From NCBI RefSeq assembly GCF_000635915.2, contig NZ_CP015614.1, positions 1,843,501 through 1,907,500 of the forward strand: a DNA stretch of 64,000 nucleotides, written 5' to 3'. Of this stretch, positions 57,400-64,000 are shown piece after piece. The notes under the pieces are model-generated. The model was not told the DNA's origin and ran no database searches. It saw nothing but the letters and a program-made list of their open reading frames with translations. The position numbers and the translations under genes are program-made. Numbering within the stretch: the first letter of the stretch is position 1; every line of letters starts with the position of its first letter. The stretch comes from Brevundimonas naejangsanensis. GTDB lineage: Bacteria > Pseudomonadota > Alphaproteobacteria > Caulobacterales > Caulobacteraceae.

Positions 57400-59148
57400 C
57401 TAGACAAGCTCCGCAGCGGCGCGCCGGGCGCGCATGACGTCGGCGACATCGGCCAGAACGCTCTCGGTGGTGGCCCAGCGCCCTGCGCCGCGCCCCTTGC
57501 ACGTCCACACCCGTCCGTCCTTTCCATAGACCTTCAAGGCGTTGCGCTCTCCGTTCAGCGACAGGAAGAGCGCGTCCTCAAGCGCGCCGTCAAGACGGAC
57601 ATAGGCGTCCAGTTCGCCGTCGCGGTCGAAACAGGCGCCGATCTGGCGCACCGGCGCCTCGCCCAACGGGGTTTCGGCGGCCAGGACATCGCGCGGCAGG
57701 GCGTCGGGCGAGCGGCCGAAGGCCTCGAACGACAACAGTTTGACCTTGGCCTCGGCGTCGAAGCCTTCCAGGTCCGAGGACGGGTCCTCCTCGGCGAAAC
57801 CCGCAGCGCGGGCGTCGGCCAGAGCGTCGGAGAAGGTCGCCCCCTCGCCCAGACGCTGCAGCATGAAGTTGACCGTGCCGTTCAGCACCGCCTCGAAACC
57901 GACCACCGGTCCGGCCGCGCGGGCGGCGCGCAGGGTCTCGATCATCGGCGAGCCGCCGCCGACCGAGGCCGACCAGGCGACGCGACAGCCGTTGGCGGCG
58001 GCCAGGGCCTGAAGTCCCTTGGGATCGCGAGCCACCGCCTGTTTGTTGGCGCTGACCACGTCGCAGCCCGCCTCCAAGGCGCGACGGATCAGGGCGTGTC
58101 CGGCCTCGCCCTCGGACAGCGCCTCCAGCAACAGGTCCGGCTTCTTGGCCAGTAGGGCGTCGACATCGTTGGTGAACAGTTCGGCGGGCGCGGCGACGTC
58201 GCGCGGCTTCTTCGGGTCGCGGACCAGGACGCCGACAACTTCGAAGCGGCTGTCGGGGAGAAGGCGGCTGAGCAGGCCGCCGCCGACGACCCCGCACCCG
58301 GCCACGGCCACCTTCAGCGGCGCCGCCGCCTGCACCGGGCCGGGAGGGGCGCCGCGATCGCCGACCACCGTGCCCTCAGCGCGGCCCAGGGCGGCCACTT
58401 CGATCTCGACCGCGCGGGCCTGCGCCAGGTCGATGGCGTCATGCTGGACCAGCGCCCCGCCCACCTGGCGCGCCGTGTCCCACGAGGCGCGGCGATAGCG
58501 CAGGGGCGTCCCGGCGCTGACAGCCGGATCGCGGTCGTAGAGGCCGTCGACATCCTTGACCAGACGCACGCGGTCCAGCCCCAGCTCAGCCGCCAGAACC
58601 ACCGCCGTCAGGTCGGATCCGCCCCGGCCCAGCAGGGCGACGCGGCCGTTGGGCCGCACGGCGCCGAAGCCCGGAACGACCACCACCTCATGCGCCTCCA
58701 GAGCCCGCTGGAGCTGGTCGCCCTTCAGACAGACCGGGCGGGCGTGCTGGCTCGGCCCCTCGGCGACGATGCCCAGTTCCCGAACCGACAGGCCGATGGC
58801 GTCCAGCCCGACCCGGTCGCAGGCGACGGCGACCAGGGCGGCGGCCTTCTCTTCGCCCAGCACGACATAGGCGGGCAGCAGTTCGTTCTCGTGGTCCAGG
58901 CCCAGGCTGCGCGCCTCCGACAGCAGCTTGTCGGTCTGGCCGGCCAGGGCGGAGACGACGGCGACCACCTTACGGCCGGCGCGGACGTGGCTGTAGATTT
59001 CGCTGGCGACGGCGGGGGCCTGAGAGGCGTCTCGCAAGACGGAGGAGCCGAACTTGAGCACCACCACTTCGGCGGCGGGGACGGCGGCGGGAGCGAGCGG
59101 TTCGACCGGTTTGGGCTGATCGGCGACGAGGACGAGCGAGGCGGACAT
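57400..59148 (-). CDS. Fused aspartokinase-homoserine dehydrogenase without ACT domain
   Basis: The 582-residue protein (ATG 59148) joins an aspartokinase-like domain (about 25-280; K-F-G-S-S-V-L in place of K-F-G-G-T-S, G-R-G-G-S-D-L-T, V-K-D-V-D-G-L-Y) to a homoserine dehydrogenase (about 290-582; V-A-G-C-G-V-V-G-G-G, S-A-N-K-Q, N-G-T-V-N-F-M). No ACT regulatory domain is visible between or after them, unlike E. coli ThrA/MetL (over 800 residues). It lies behind a threonine-rich leader and terminator. thrB follows by two bases. Whether the kinase half is active is not proven. Confidence 0.88.
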   Translation of the reverse strand: MSASLVLVADQPKPVEPLAPAAVPAAEVVVLKFGSSVLRDASQAPAVASEIYSHVRAGRKVVAVVSALAGQTDKLLSEARSLGLDHENELLPAYVVLGEEKAAALVAVACDRVGLDAIGLSVRELGIVAEGPSQHARPVCLKGDQLQRALEAHEVVVVPGFGAVRPNGRVALLGRGGSDLTAVVLAAELGLDRVRLVKDVDGLYDRDPAVSAGTPLRYRRASWDTARQVGGALVQHDAIDLAQARAVEIEVAALGRAEGTVVGDRGAPPGPVQAAAPLKVAVAGCGVVGGGLLSRLLPDSRFEVVGVLVRDPKKPRDVAAPAELFTNDVDALLAKKPDLLLEALSEGEAGHALIRRALEAGCDVVSANKQAVARDPKGLQALAAANGCRVAWSASVGGGSPMIETLRAARAAGPVVGFEAVLNGTVNFMLQRLGEGATFSDALADARAAGFAEEDPSSDLEGFDAEAKVKLLSFEAFGRSPDALPRDVLAAETPLGEAPVRQIGACFDRDGELDAYVRLDGALEDALFLSLNGERNALKVYGKDGRVWTCKGRGAGRWATTESVLADVADVMRARRAAAELV

Positions 59149-59224
59149 TGGGCGTTTCCTGGAGGCTGGGTCGGGGGAGGATTTCGAGAGAGCTGGGGCG
59201 GGTCCGGAGTGGATCTGAGGCAAT

Positions 59225-59253
59225 AAAAAACCCGCCCGGGGGTCCGGGCGGGT
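59225..59253 (-). terminator. Attenuator terminator in the hom-thrB leader
   Basis: On the minus strand the stem CCCGCCCGG/CCGGGCGGG (59244-59252 with 59231-59239) closes an ACCC loop and is followed by TTTTTT. It lies 38 bases after the leader-peptide stop and 77 bases before the hom start, the geometry of an attenuator. The 5' arm can alternatively pair with GGGCGGGG inside the leader coding region. Confidence 0.88.
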
Positions 59254-59290
59254 GATCGGTTTTCTGCGTTTCTCGCCTAGACGGCGCGCA

Positions 59291-59392
59291 TCATCCGGTC
59301 CCCGCCCGCAAGGGCATGGTGGTGGTACCGGTGGTGGTAATGGCGGACGCGAAGAGACCCGTCGCCGAGGCGGCGATCGTGGTCGTCTTCAT
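59291..59392 (-). CDS. Threonine-rich leader peptide (attenuation control of hom-thrB)
   Basis: An ATG at 59392 opens a 33-codon frame with 11 Thr codons (positions 3-5, 11, 19-21, 23-25, 32) and two Ile (6, 18). The Thr cluster 19-25 reads T-T-T-G-T-T-T. It stops with TGA 38 bases before the strong terminator at 59225-59253. Codons 28-31 contain GGGCGGGG, complementary to the CCCGCCC arm of the terminator. This is the classical design of a thr operon leader: stalling at Thr codons when charged tRNA-Thr is low would favour the antiterminator. Homology to E. coli thrL is by design, not sequence. Confidence 0.8.
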   Translation of the reverse strand: MKTTTIAASATGLFASAITTTGTTTMPLRAGTG

Positions 59393-59442
59393 GCTGGCGA
59401 GGCGGTAAGGCACAGGCGGCGTCCGGTTGAAAATCGTGCCTT

Positions 59443-59472
59443 AGGGTGAGCCAGGGCGCCGCGCCGCGTCAA
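59443..59472 (-). promoter_or_regulatory. Candidate promoter for the hom leader
   Basis: TTGACG (59467-59472, minus strand) is a good -35 match; 17 bases on, the -10 region is poor (TCACCC). A start near 59437 would give about 45 bases before the leader ATG. Offered as a guess only. Confidence 0.3.
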
Positions 59473-59568
59473 CCCCGCGCCGGAATAATTTTTCGCGACG
59501 AAGCCCGCGACCGCCGTTTTGACCGCCCAAGTCGAGCGCCCCTGCCAGATAGGGGTGAAATTTTTCGC

Positions 59569-59600
59569 TTGACCGGCGCTGTTCGCAACCGCACCGTAAG
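59569..59600 (+). promoter_or_regulatory. Candidate promoter for metX
   Basis: TTGACC at 59569-59574 is followed 17-19 bases later by a weak -10-like stretch around ACCGTAAG. Transcription would start close to the first base of the SAM riboswitch, which is the reason to propose it. Confidence 0.3.
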
Positions 59601-59601
59601 C

Positions 59602-59730
59602 TCACTCATCAAGACCGGCTGAGGGATTAGGCCCTTTGACGCCGGGGCAACCATCGGGTTCCGCCCGAAACGGTGCCAACTCCTGCGGGGTTCTTCGGGC
59701 TTGCCTGAATGGACCGCGAGAGATGGGTGG
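59602..59730 (+). ncRNA. SAM-I (S-box) riboswitch
   Basis: The conserved S-box blocks are in order: CTCATCAAGA, GGCTGAGGGATTAGGCCC, GACGCCGGGGCAACC, GGTGCCAACTCCTGC and a closing GATGGGT that pairs with ACTCATC at 59604-59610 to form P1. Downstream, GCGTCG/CGACGC (59732-59749) makes a small hairpin without a U-run, so control could be at translation or by Rho. It lies 81 bases before metX; SAM excess is expected to lower metX-metB expression. Confidence 0.9.
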
Positions 59731-59811
59731 AGCGTCGACGAGGCGACGCGCCACAGGTCTGTCACTGCATGGGTTCCTTGGCGAGCCGTATCTGCTGAGT
59801 GACCGAGACCC

Positions 59812-60879
59812 ATGACCCTGGCCCTGATCGACCCCGCGTCCCCCGCCGAAGAGCCCGCCTGTCGGTCGGCTTCCACACGCCGCCCGTCGAAACTGCTGCA
59901 ACGCGAGGGCGCCCATGACGTCGTGGTTCCGATCCCGGACGGCTTGGAGCTGGATTTCGGCGGAACCCTGACCCAGAAGCGGGTCGTCGGGCGCCTGCAC
60001 GGCAAGCCGGGCGCCCCGCTGATCGTGGTCGCGGGCGGGATTTCCGCCGACCGTTACGTCCATCGCACCGAAACGAAGGGCCTGGGCTGGTGGTCCGGCG
60101 CCGTGGGCGTGCGCGCGCCGATCGACCTGACCCGTTTCCGTGTCCTGGCCTTTGATTTCGCGCCGGAATTCGGCGAGGGCGTGACGGAGCCCAAAGCCCC
60201 CCTGACCATCACCACCCAGGATCAGGCGCGGTTGCTGGCCCACCTTCTGGACCATCTGGGGGTGGACAAGGTCGCCGCCTTCATCGGCTGTTCCTATGGC
60301 GGCATGATCGCCCTGGCCTTCGGCGAGCTCTTCCCCGACTGGGCCGAGCAGTTGGTGGTCGTGTCCGCCGCCCACCGCCCTCACCCGCTGGCCACCGCCT
60401 GGCGCGGCATTCAACGCCGCATCCTGCAACTGGGCCTTGAAACGGGTCGCATCGATCAGGCCGTGGGTCTGGCGCGCGAACTGGCCATGACCACCTATCG
60501 CACCCAGGAAGAGTTCGGCGACCGCTTCGATTCCGAGGCTCCCAGCCACGCCGGCCAGGCCTATCCGGTGTGCGACTACCTGACCTCGCGCGGCCGGGCC
60601 TATCGCGACCGCACCACCCCTTCGCGCTGGCTGACCCTTTCGGACTCCATCGACCGCCACCGCGTCGAGCCGGAGGCCATCAGCGCCCCCGTCACCCTGG
60701 TCGGCTTCACCACCGATCGCCTGTGCCCCATCGACGACATGCGAGAGCTGGCCGATCGCCTGCCCAACCTCTGGCGCTTTGAACAACACGCTTCCGTCTA
60801 CGGCCACGACGCCTTCCTGAAGGAAGACAGACTGGTCGGCGACATCCTGACCTCCGTACTGAAGGATATCGACCAATGA
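59812..60879 (+). CDS. metX: Homoserine O-succinyltransferase, MetX family
   Basis: The 355-residue alpha/beta-hydrolase has the nucleophile elbow G-C-S161-Y-G-G-M, a late Asp in T-T-D-R-L-C-P and the His in Y-G-H-D-A-F-L as catalytic triad. The G-C-S-Y-G-G form, rather than G-G-S-M-G-G, is seen in MetX enzymes that use succinyl-CoA (Xanthomonas type), so I favour succinyl transfer; acetyl transfer is not excluded. It opens the methionine branch. metB overlaps its stop by four bases. Confidence 0.87.
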   Translation: MTLALIDPASPAEEPACRSASTRRPSKLLQREGAHDVVVPIPDGLELDFGGTLTQKRVVGRLHGKPGAPLIVVAGGISADRYVHRTETKGLGWWSGAVGVRAPIDLTRFRVLAFDFAPEFGEGVTEPKAPLTITTQDQARLLAHLLDHLGVDKVAAFIGCSYGGMIALAFGELFPDWAEQLVVVSAAHRPHPLATAWRGIQRRILQLGLETGRIDQAVGLARELAMTTYRTQEEFGDRFDSEAPSHAGQAYPVCDYLTSRGRAYRDRTTPSRWLTLSDSIDRHRVEPEAISAPVTLVGFTTDRLCPIDDMRELADRLPNLWRFEQHASVYGHDAFLKEDRLVGDILTSVLKDIDQ

Positions 60880-62054
60880 TCCGCGCCCGTCCTGCCGATC
60901 CCCGCACCATCGCCACCCGCTCGGGCGTCGATACGGACACGGCCCACGGCGCGGTCATGCCGGCCCTGTATCTGTCGTCAAACTATTCCTTCGCCGCCTT
61001 CGGCCAGCCGCGCAAATACGACTATTCGCGCTCGGGCAATCCGACCCGCGACGTGCTGGCCGAGACCCTGGCCGAGCTGGAAGGCGGCGCTGGGGCGGTC
61101 ATCACCGCCACCGGCATGGCGGCGGTCGACCTGCCGCTCAGCCTGCTGGAGCCCAGCGACCTGCTGATCGCCCCGCACGACTGCTACGGCGGCACCCACC
61201 GCCTGCTGATCGCCCGCGCGAAGAAGGGGCATTTTCGCGTCGCCTTCGTCGATCAGAACGACAGCGCCGCGCTGGACGCCGCCCTGGCCGACGGCTGCAG
61301 GCTGGTGCTGATCGAGACCCCGTCCAACCCCCTGCTGCGCGTCACGGACATCGCCGAGGTCTGTCGCCGCGCCCACGCCGTGGGGGCCAAGGTGGTCGCC
61401 GACAACACCTTCCTGTCGCCGGCCCTCCAGCGGCCGTTGGAGCTGGGCGCCGACATCGTGGTCCACTCGACCACCAAATACATCAACGGCCATTCCGACG
61501 TGGTCGGCGGCGCGGTGATCGCGGCCGATCCTACCGACCATCAGCAGCTGGCCTGGTGGGCCAACTGCCTGGGCGTCACGGGCTCGCCGTTCGACGCCTA
61601 TCAGACCCTGCGCGGCCTGCGGACCCTGTTCACCCGCATCGAGCGGCAGCAGGCGACGGCAGCCTTGGTCGCGGCGGCGCTGGAGCAGCATCCGGCGGTC
61701 AAGGCGGTCCACTATCCGGGGCTGACCAGCCACCCCGGCTATGCGCTGGCGGCCCGCCAGCAGTCGGGGCCGGGCGCCATGCTCAGCTTTGAGCTGACCG
61801 GCGGGACCGAGGCGGTCTGCGCGGTCATCGAGGGGCTGGAGATCTTCACTTTGGCCGAATCTCTGGGCGGCGTTGAAAGCCTGATCGCCCACCCCGCCAC
61901 CATGACCCACGCCGCCATGACGCCCGAAGCCCGCGCGACGGCGGGCATCACCGACGGGCTGCTGCGCCTGTCGGTCGGACTGGAGCATCAGGACGACATC
62001 CTGGCCGACCTGACCCAGGCTCTGGATGCGGTGACGCTGAAGGCGGCGGCGTAA
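60876..62054 (+). CDS. metB: Cystathionine gamma-synthase / O-succinylhomoserine (thiol)-lyase
   Basis: A 392-residue PLP enzyme of the Cys/Met metabolism family. The Y-D-Y-S-R-S-G-N-P-T-R start motif binds cofactor phosphate, and S-T-T-K-Y-I-N-G-H-S-D carries the PLP Lys. It joins activated homoserine with cysteine (or sulfide) toward methionine. ATGA overlap with metX indicates translational coupling behind the SAM riboswitch. Confidence 0.93.
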   Translation: MIRARPADPRTIATRSGVDTDTAHGAVMPALYLSSNYSFAAFGQPRKYDYSRSGNPTRDVLAETLAELEGGAGAVITATGMAAVDLPLSLLEPSDLLIAPHDCYGGTHRLLIARAKKGHFRVAFVDQNDSAALDAALADGCRLVLIETPSNPLLRVTDIAEVCRRAHAVGAKVVADNTFLSPALQRPLELGADIVVHSTTKYINGHSDVVGGAVIAADPTDHQQLAWWANCLGVTGSPFDAYQTLRGLRTLFTRIERQQATAALVAAALEQHPAVKAVHYPGLTSHPGYALAARQQSGPGAMLSFELTGGTEAVCAVIEGLEIFTLAESLGGVESLIAHPATMTHAAMTPEARATAGITDGLLRLSVGLEHQDDILADLTQALDAVTLKAAA

Positions 62055-62067
62055 TCCAAACACGCGC

Positions 62068-62364
62068 CTCTCCCTCCCCGTCCCGGGGAGGGTGGCTGAG
62101 CCTGCAAAGCGAAGCCGGGTGGGGACGGCAGGGCGATGGGTGCGCGTCTTCTATCTGGCCGTCATTCTCGGGCTTGACCCGAGAGTCCAGTAAACACGAC
62201 GGCGGCCACATCAGCCCTCACGACGGTTCAGGCGTTGCGGGGCTGGATTCTCGGGTCAAGCCCGAGAATGACGGCGGGTGGGTGGTGTGGGGGGCGCTCA
62301 GGATCACCTCGCCCTCCCCACCCGGTCGCTTCGCGACCACCCTCCCCGGGACGGGGAGGGAGAG
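62068..62364. repeat. Nested inverted repeats (outer perfect 28 bp, inner family A copy 3)
   Basis: The 322-base gap after metB holds no gene. The outer arms 62068-62095 and 62337-62364 (CTCTCCCTCC...GGGTGG) are exact reverse complements. Inside lie family A arms 62158-62190 and 62243-62275 (33 bp, one mismatch, core CTCGGGCTTGACCCGAGA). The right outer arm ends 11 bases before the chemoreceptor stop. The region could form a very large cruciform. Confidence 0.92.
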
Positions 62365-62375
62365 GGTCGGCGTCC

Positions 62376-64000
62376 TTAAGCTACGGCCCGCGCCAGGGCC
62401 TCCATCCGCCCGCGCGCGTCCAGATCGCGCGCGTCGTCCAACGCGAACTGCCCCATCATCCGATCCAGCTCGACCGCGTCCGACGCCAGAGCATGGCTGG
62501 CGGCGGTCGACTGCTCGACCATGGCCGCGTTCTGCTGCGTGACCTGATCCATCTGGGTCACGGCGATATTGACCTGCTGCAGACCGCTGGACTGCTCCTG
62601 CGAAGACGCGGCGATTTCTTCGGCGATGGTCGTCAGGCGTTCGATCTGACCGGCGATCCGCTCCAGCGCCTGGCCGGTATCGCCGACCAGGGCCACCCCC
62701 GCCCCGACCTGACGGCCGGATTCCGAAATCAGCGTCTTGATCTCCTTGGCCGCAGAGGCCGAACGCTGGGCCAGGGCCCGCACCTCGGACGCCACCACGG
62801 CGAAGCCGCGCCCGGCGTCGCCCGCCCGCGCCGCCTCTACCCCTGCATTCAGAGCCAGCAGATTGGTCTGGAAGGCGATCTCGTCGATCACGCCGATGAT
62901 GGCGCCGATCTGGTTCGAGGATTGTTGGATCGCGCTCATGGCGGCGATGGCGCGGCCGACCACGGCCTGCCCCTCGACCGCTTCGGACCGGGCGCCGCGC
63001 ACCACGCCGCCCGCCTCTATCGCGCCCTCGGCCGAACGGGCCACGGTGGCGGTGATCTGTTCAAGAGCGGCCGCCGTCTCTTCCAGGCTGGCGGCCTGCT
63101 GTTCGGTGCGGCGCGACAGGTCGTCGGAGGCGTGGCTGATCTCGCGGGCGCTGGCGCCGATGGCGGCGGCGCGTTCGACGATGACCCGCATCACGCCCTG
63201 CAGCCGATCCATCGCCGCGTTGAAATCGGTGCGCAGGCCTTCATATTCCGGCGCGAACGGGTCGTTCAGACGGAAGGCCAACTGGCCGCCCGACAGGCGC
63301 TCCAGCCCCCTGGCCACGCCCTGGACCACCTGGGCCTGCTGGCGGGCGGCCTCGGCGTCGCGGGCGGCCTGCGCCTGCTGTTCGGCTTCGGCGATCAGGC
63401 GCGCGGCCTCGGCCTCGGCCTCCAGACGCGCCTTCTCCTCGGCGTTCTGTTTGAAGGTCAGGACGGCGTCGGCCATGCGCCCGATCTCGTCGCGGCGGCC
63501 CATTGCCGGAATGGCCACGTTCAGATCGCCGCCGGCCAGACGGCCCATGGCGCGGGTCATGGCCTCGACCGGGCGGCTGAGGGCGCCGATCAGCCACAGG
63601 GCGGCGGCCACGGCGATGGCCAGAGCCAGCACCCCGCCGATGGCGAAGGAGACATAGGCCTGAACAAAGGCGGCGGATTTGGCCTCGGCGCGCGCCTGGG
63701 CCTGAGCCGCCTCCCTGGTCTGGATGGCGCTGACCGCCTGGCGAATGTCTGTCAGGCGGGCGCCGGCGGCCGCCTGCGACTGCGCCGCGCCATCGGCTGC
63801 GGGATCGCGGGCCAGAGCCATGATCTCTGCAGCGCTCTTCTCGAATGCGCCGGCGGCGGCGATCAGAGCCGTCTGTTCGGCGACATAGGCGCCCTCGACA
63901 TCCGACGCCGCCAGGTCCGCCATGCGCGCCTTCACGTCGGCGCCGCTCGTGTCGAACACCTCGATGAAGGCCGGGTCGCGATTGGCGACATAGCCGCGCA
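62376..64000 (-). CDS. Methyl-accepting chemotaxis protein (5' end outside window)
   Basis: The frame runs off the right edge; 540 residues of the C-terminal part are visible. From the N-terminal side: end of the periplasmic domain, a membrane helix ([11 protein letters not shown]), a HAMP domain ([10 protein letters not shown]), a coiled coil with a second HAMP-like segment, and the signalling tip [20 protein letters not shown]. It signals to CheA/CheW. The ligand is unknown. Confidence 0.92.
   Translation of the reverse strand, partial: RGYVANRDPAFIEVFDTSGADVKARMADLAASDVEGAYVAEQTALIAAAGAFEKSAAEIMALARDPAADGAAQSQAAAGARLTDIRQAVSAIQTREAAQAQARAEAKSAAFVQAYVSFAIGGVLALAIAVAAALWLIGALSRPVEAMTRAMGRLAGGDLNVAIPAMGRRDEIGRMADAVLTFKQNAEEKARLEAEAEAARLIAEAEQQAQAARDAEAARQQAQVVQGVARGLERLSGGQLAFRLNDPFAPEYEGLRTDFNAAMDRLQGVMRVIVERAAAIGASAREISHASDDLSRRTEQQAASLEETAAALEQITATVARSAEGAIEAGGVVRGARSEAVEGQAVVGRAIAAMSAIQQSSNQIGAIIGVIDEIAFQTNLLALNAGVEAARAGDAGRGFAVVASEVRALAQRSASAAKEIKTLISESGRQVGAGVALVGDTGQALERIAGQIERLTTIAEEIAASSQEQSSGLQQVNIAVTQMDQVTQQNAAMVEQSTAASHALASDAVELDRMMGQFALDDARDLDARGRMEALARAVA

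Noticed and set aside
59252-59449. 65-residue plus-strand frame opposite the hom leader
   Set aside because: It is the complement of the attenuator region, with Gly/Arg repeats mirroring the threonine codons, and has no ribosome site or known family.

Overview
The window is about 64 kb of GC-rich bacterial chromosome. Gene content points to an alphaproteobacterium of the Caulobacteraceae, most likely Brevundimonas or a close relative. The supporting marks are a split b/b' ATP synthase F0 operon led by atpI, a DUF3035 (BamF-like) lipoprotein after lspA, DUF2093 after xseA, a DUF4170 protein, a TipF-like degenerate EAL protein, and a GTTC-N7-GTTC type SOS box. I see no phage, transposase, CRISPR array, rRNA or tRNA. 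This is housekeeping chromosome and it is densely coding, with many ATGA/GTGA stop-start overlaps.

Layout. 1-4.7 kb: end of an M14 peptidase, MAPEG protein, TldE/PmbA, CysQ-like phosphatase, DUF4170, two tiny membrane ORFs, a tyrosine phosphatase. 4.8-9.7 kb: envelope operon with an MsbA-like ABC exporter, DUF374 acyltransferase, waaA and lpxK. 9.7-19.5 kb: amidohydrolase, L,D-transpeptidase, purD, xseA, DUF2093, response regulator, LpxL-like acyltransferase, SDR and tipF-like gene. 19.7-28.7 kb: ileS, ribF, MaoC hydratase, HAD phosphatase, lspA, bamF-like lipoprotein, ispH. 28.9-35.6 kb: argS, adenosine deaminase, an SOS-boxed Y-family polymerase, pncA, class I fructose bisphosphatase. 35.7-40.7 kb: glycine cleavage operon (gcvT-gcvH-gcvPA-gcvPB) behind a tandem glycine riboswitch. 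41.9-44.6 kb: atpI-atpB-atpE-atpF'-atpF on the minus strand. 44.7-49.8 kb: scpB-scpA-nagZ-SPOR and dgt, divergent from erpA. 49.8-54.2 kb: DJ-1 protein, YpfJ-like zinc peptidase, DUF418 membrane protein, twin-lobed aspartyl protease. 54.4-62.1 kb: homoserine family genes thrC, thrB, a fused aspartokinase-homoserine dehydrogenase, metX and metB. 62.4 kb to the end: a chemoreceptor running off the window.

The most interesting part is the 663-base gap at 59149-59811 between divergent hom and metX. On the minus strand it encodes a threonine-rich 33-residue leader peptide followed by a textbook intrinsic terminator just before the aspartokinase-homoserine dehydrogenase, whose protein has no ACT domain. 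On the plus strand it carries a SAM-I (S-box) riboswitch before metX-metB. So the two outlets of homoserine, threonine and methionine, appear to be metered by two RNA devices sharing one intergenic region.

The window also holds several families of long intergenic inverted repeats, two of which sit inside the gcv operon, and two intrinsic terminators (ileS and bamF) that share the same 12-base apical loop on different stems.
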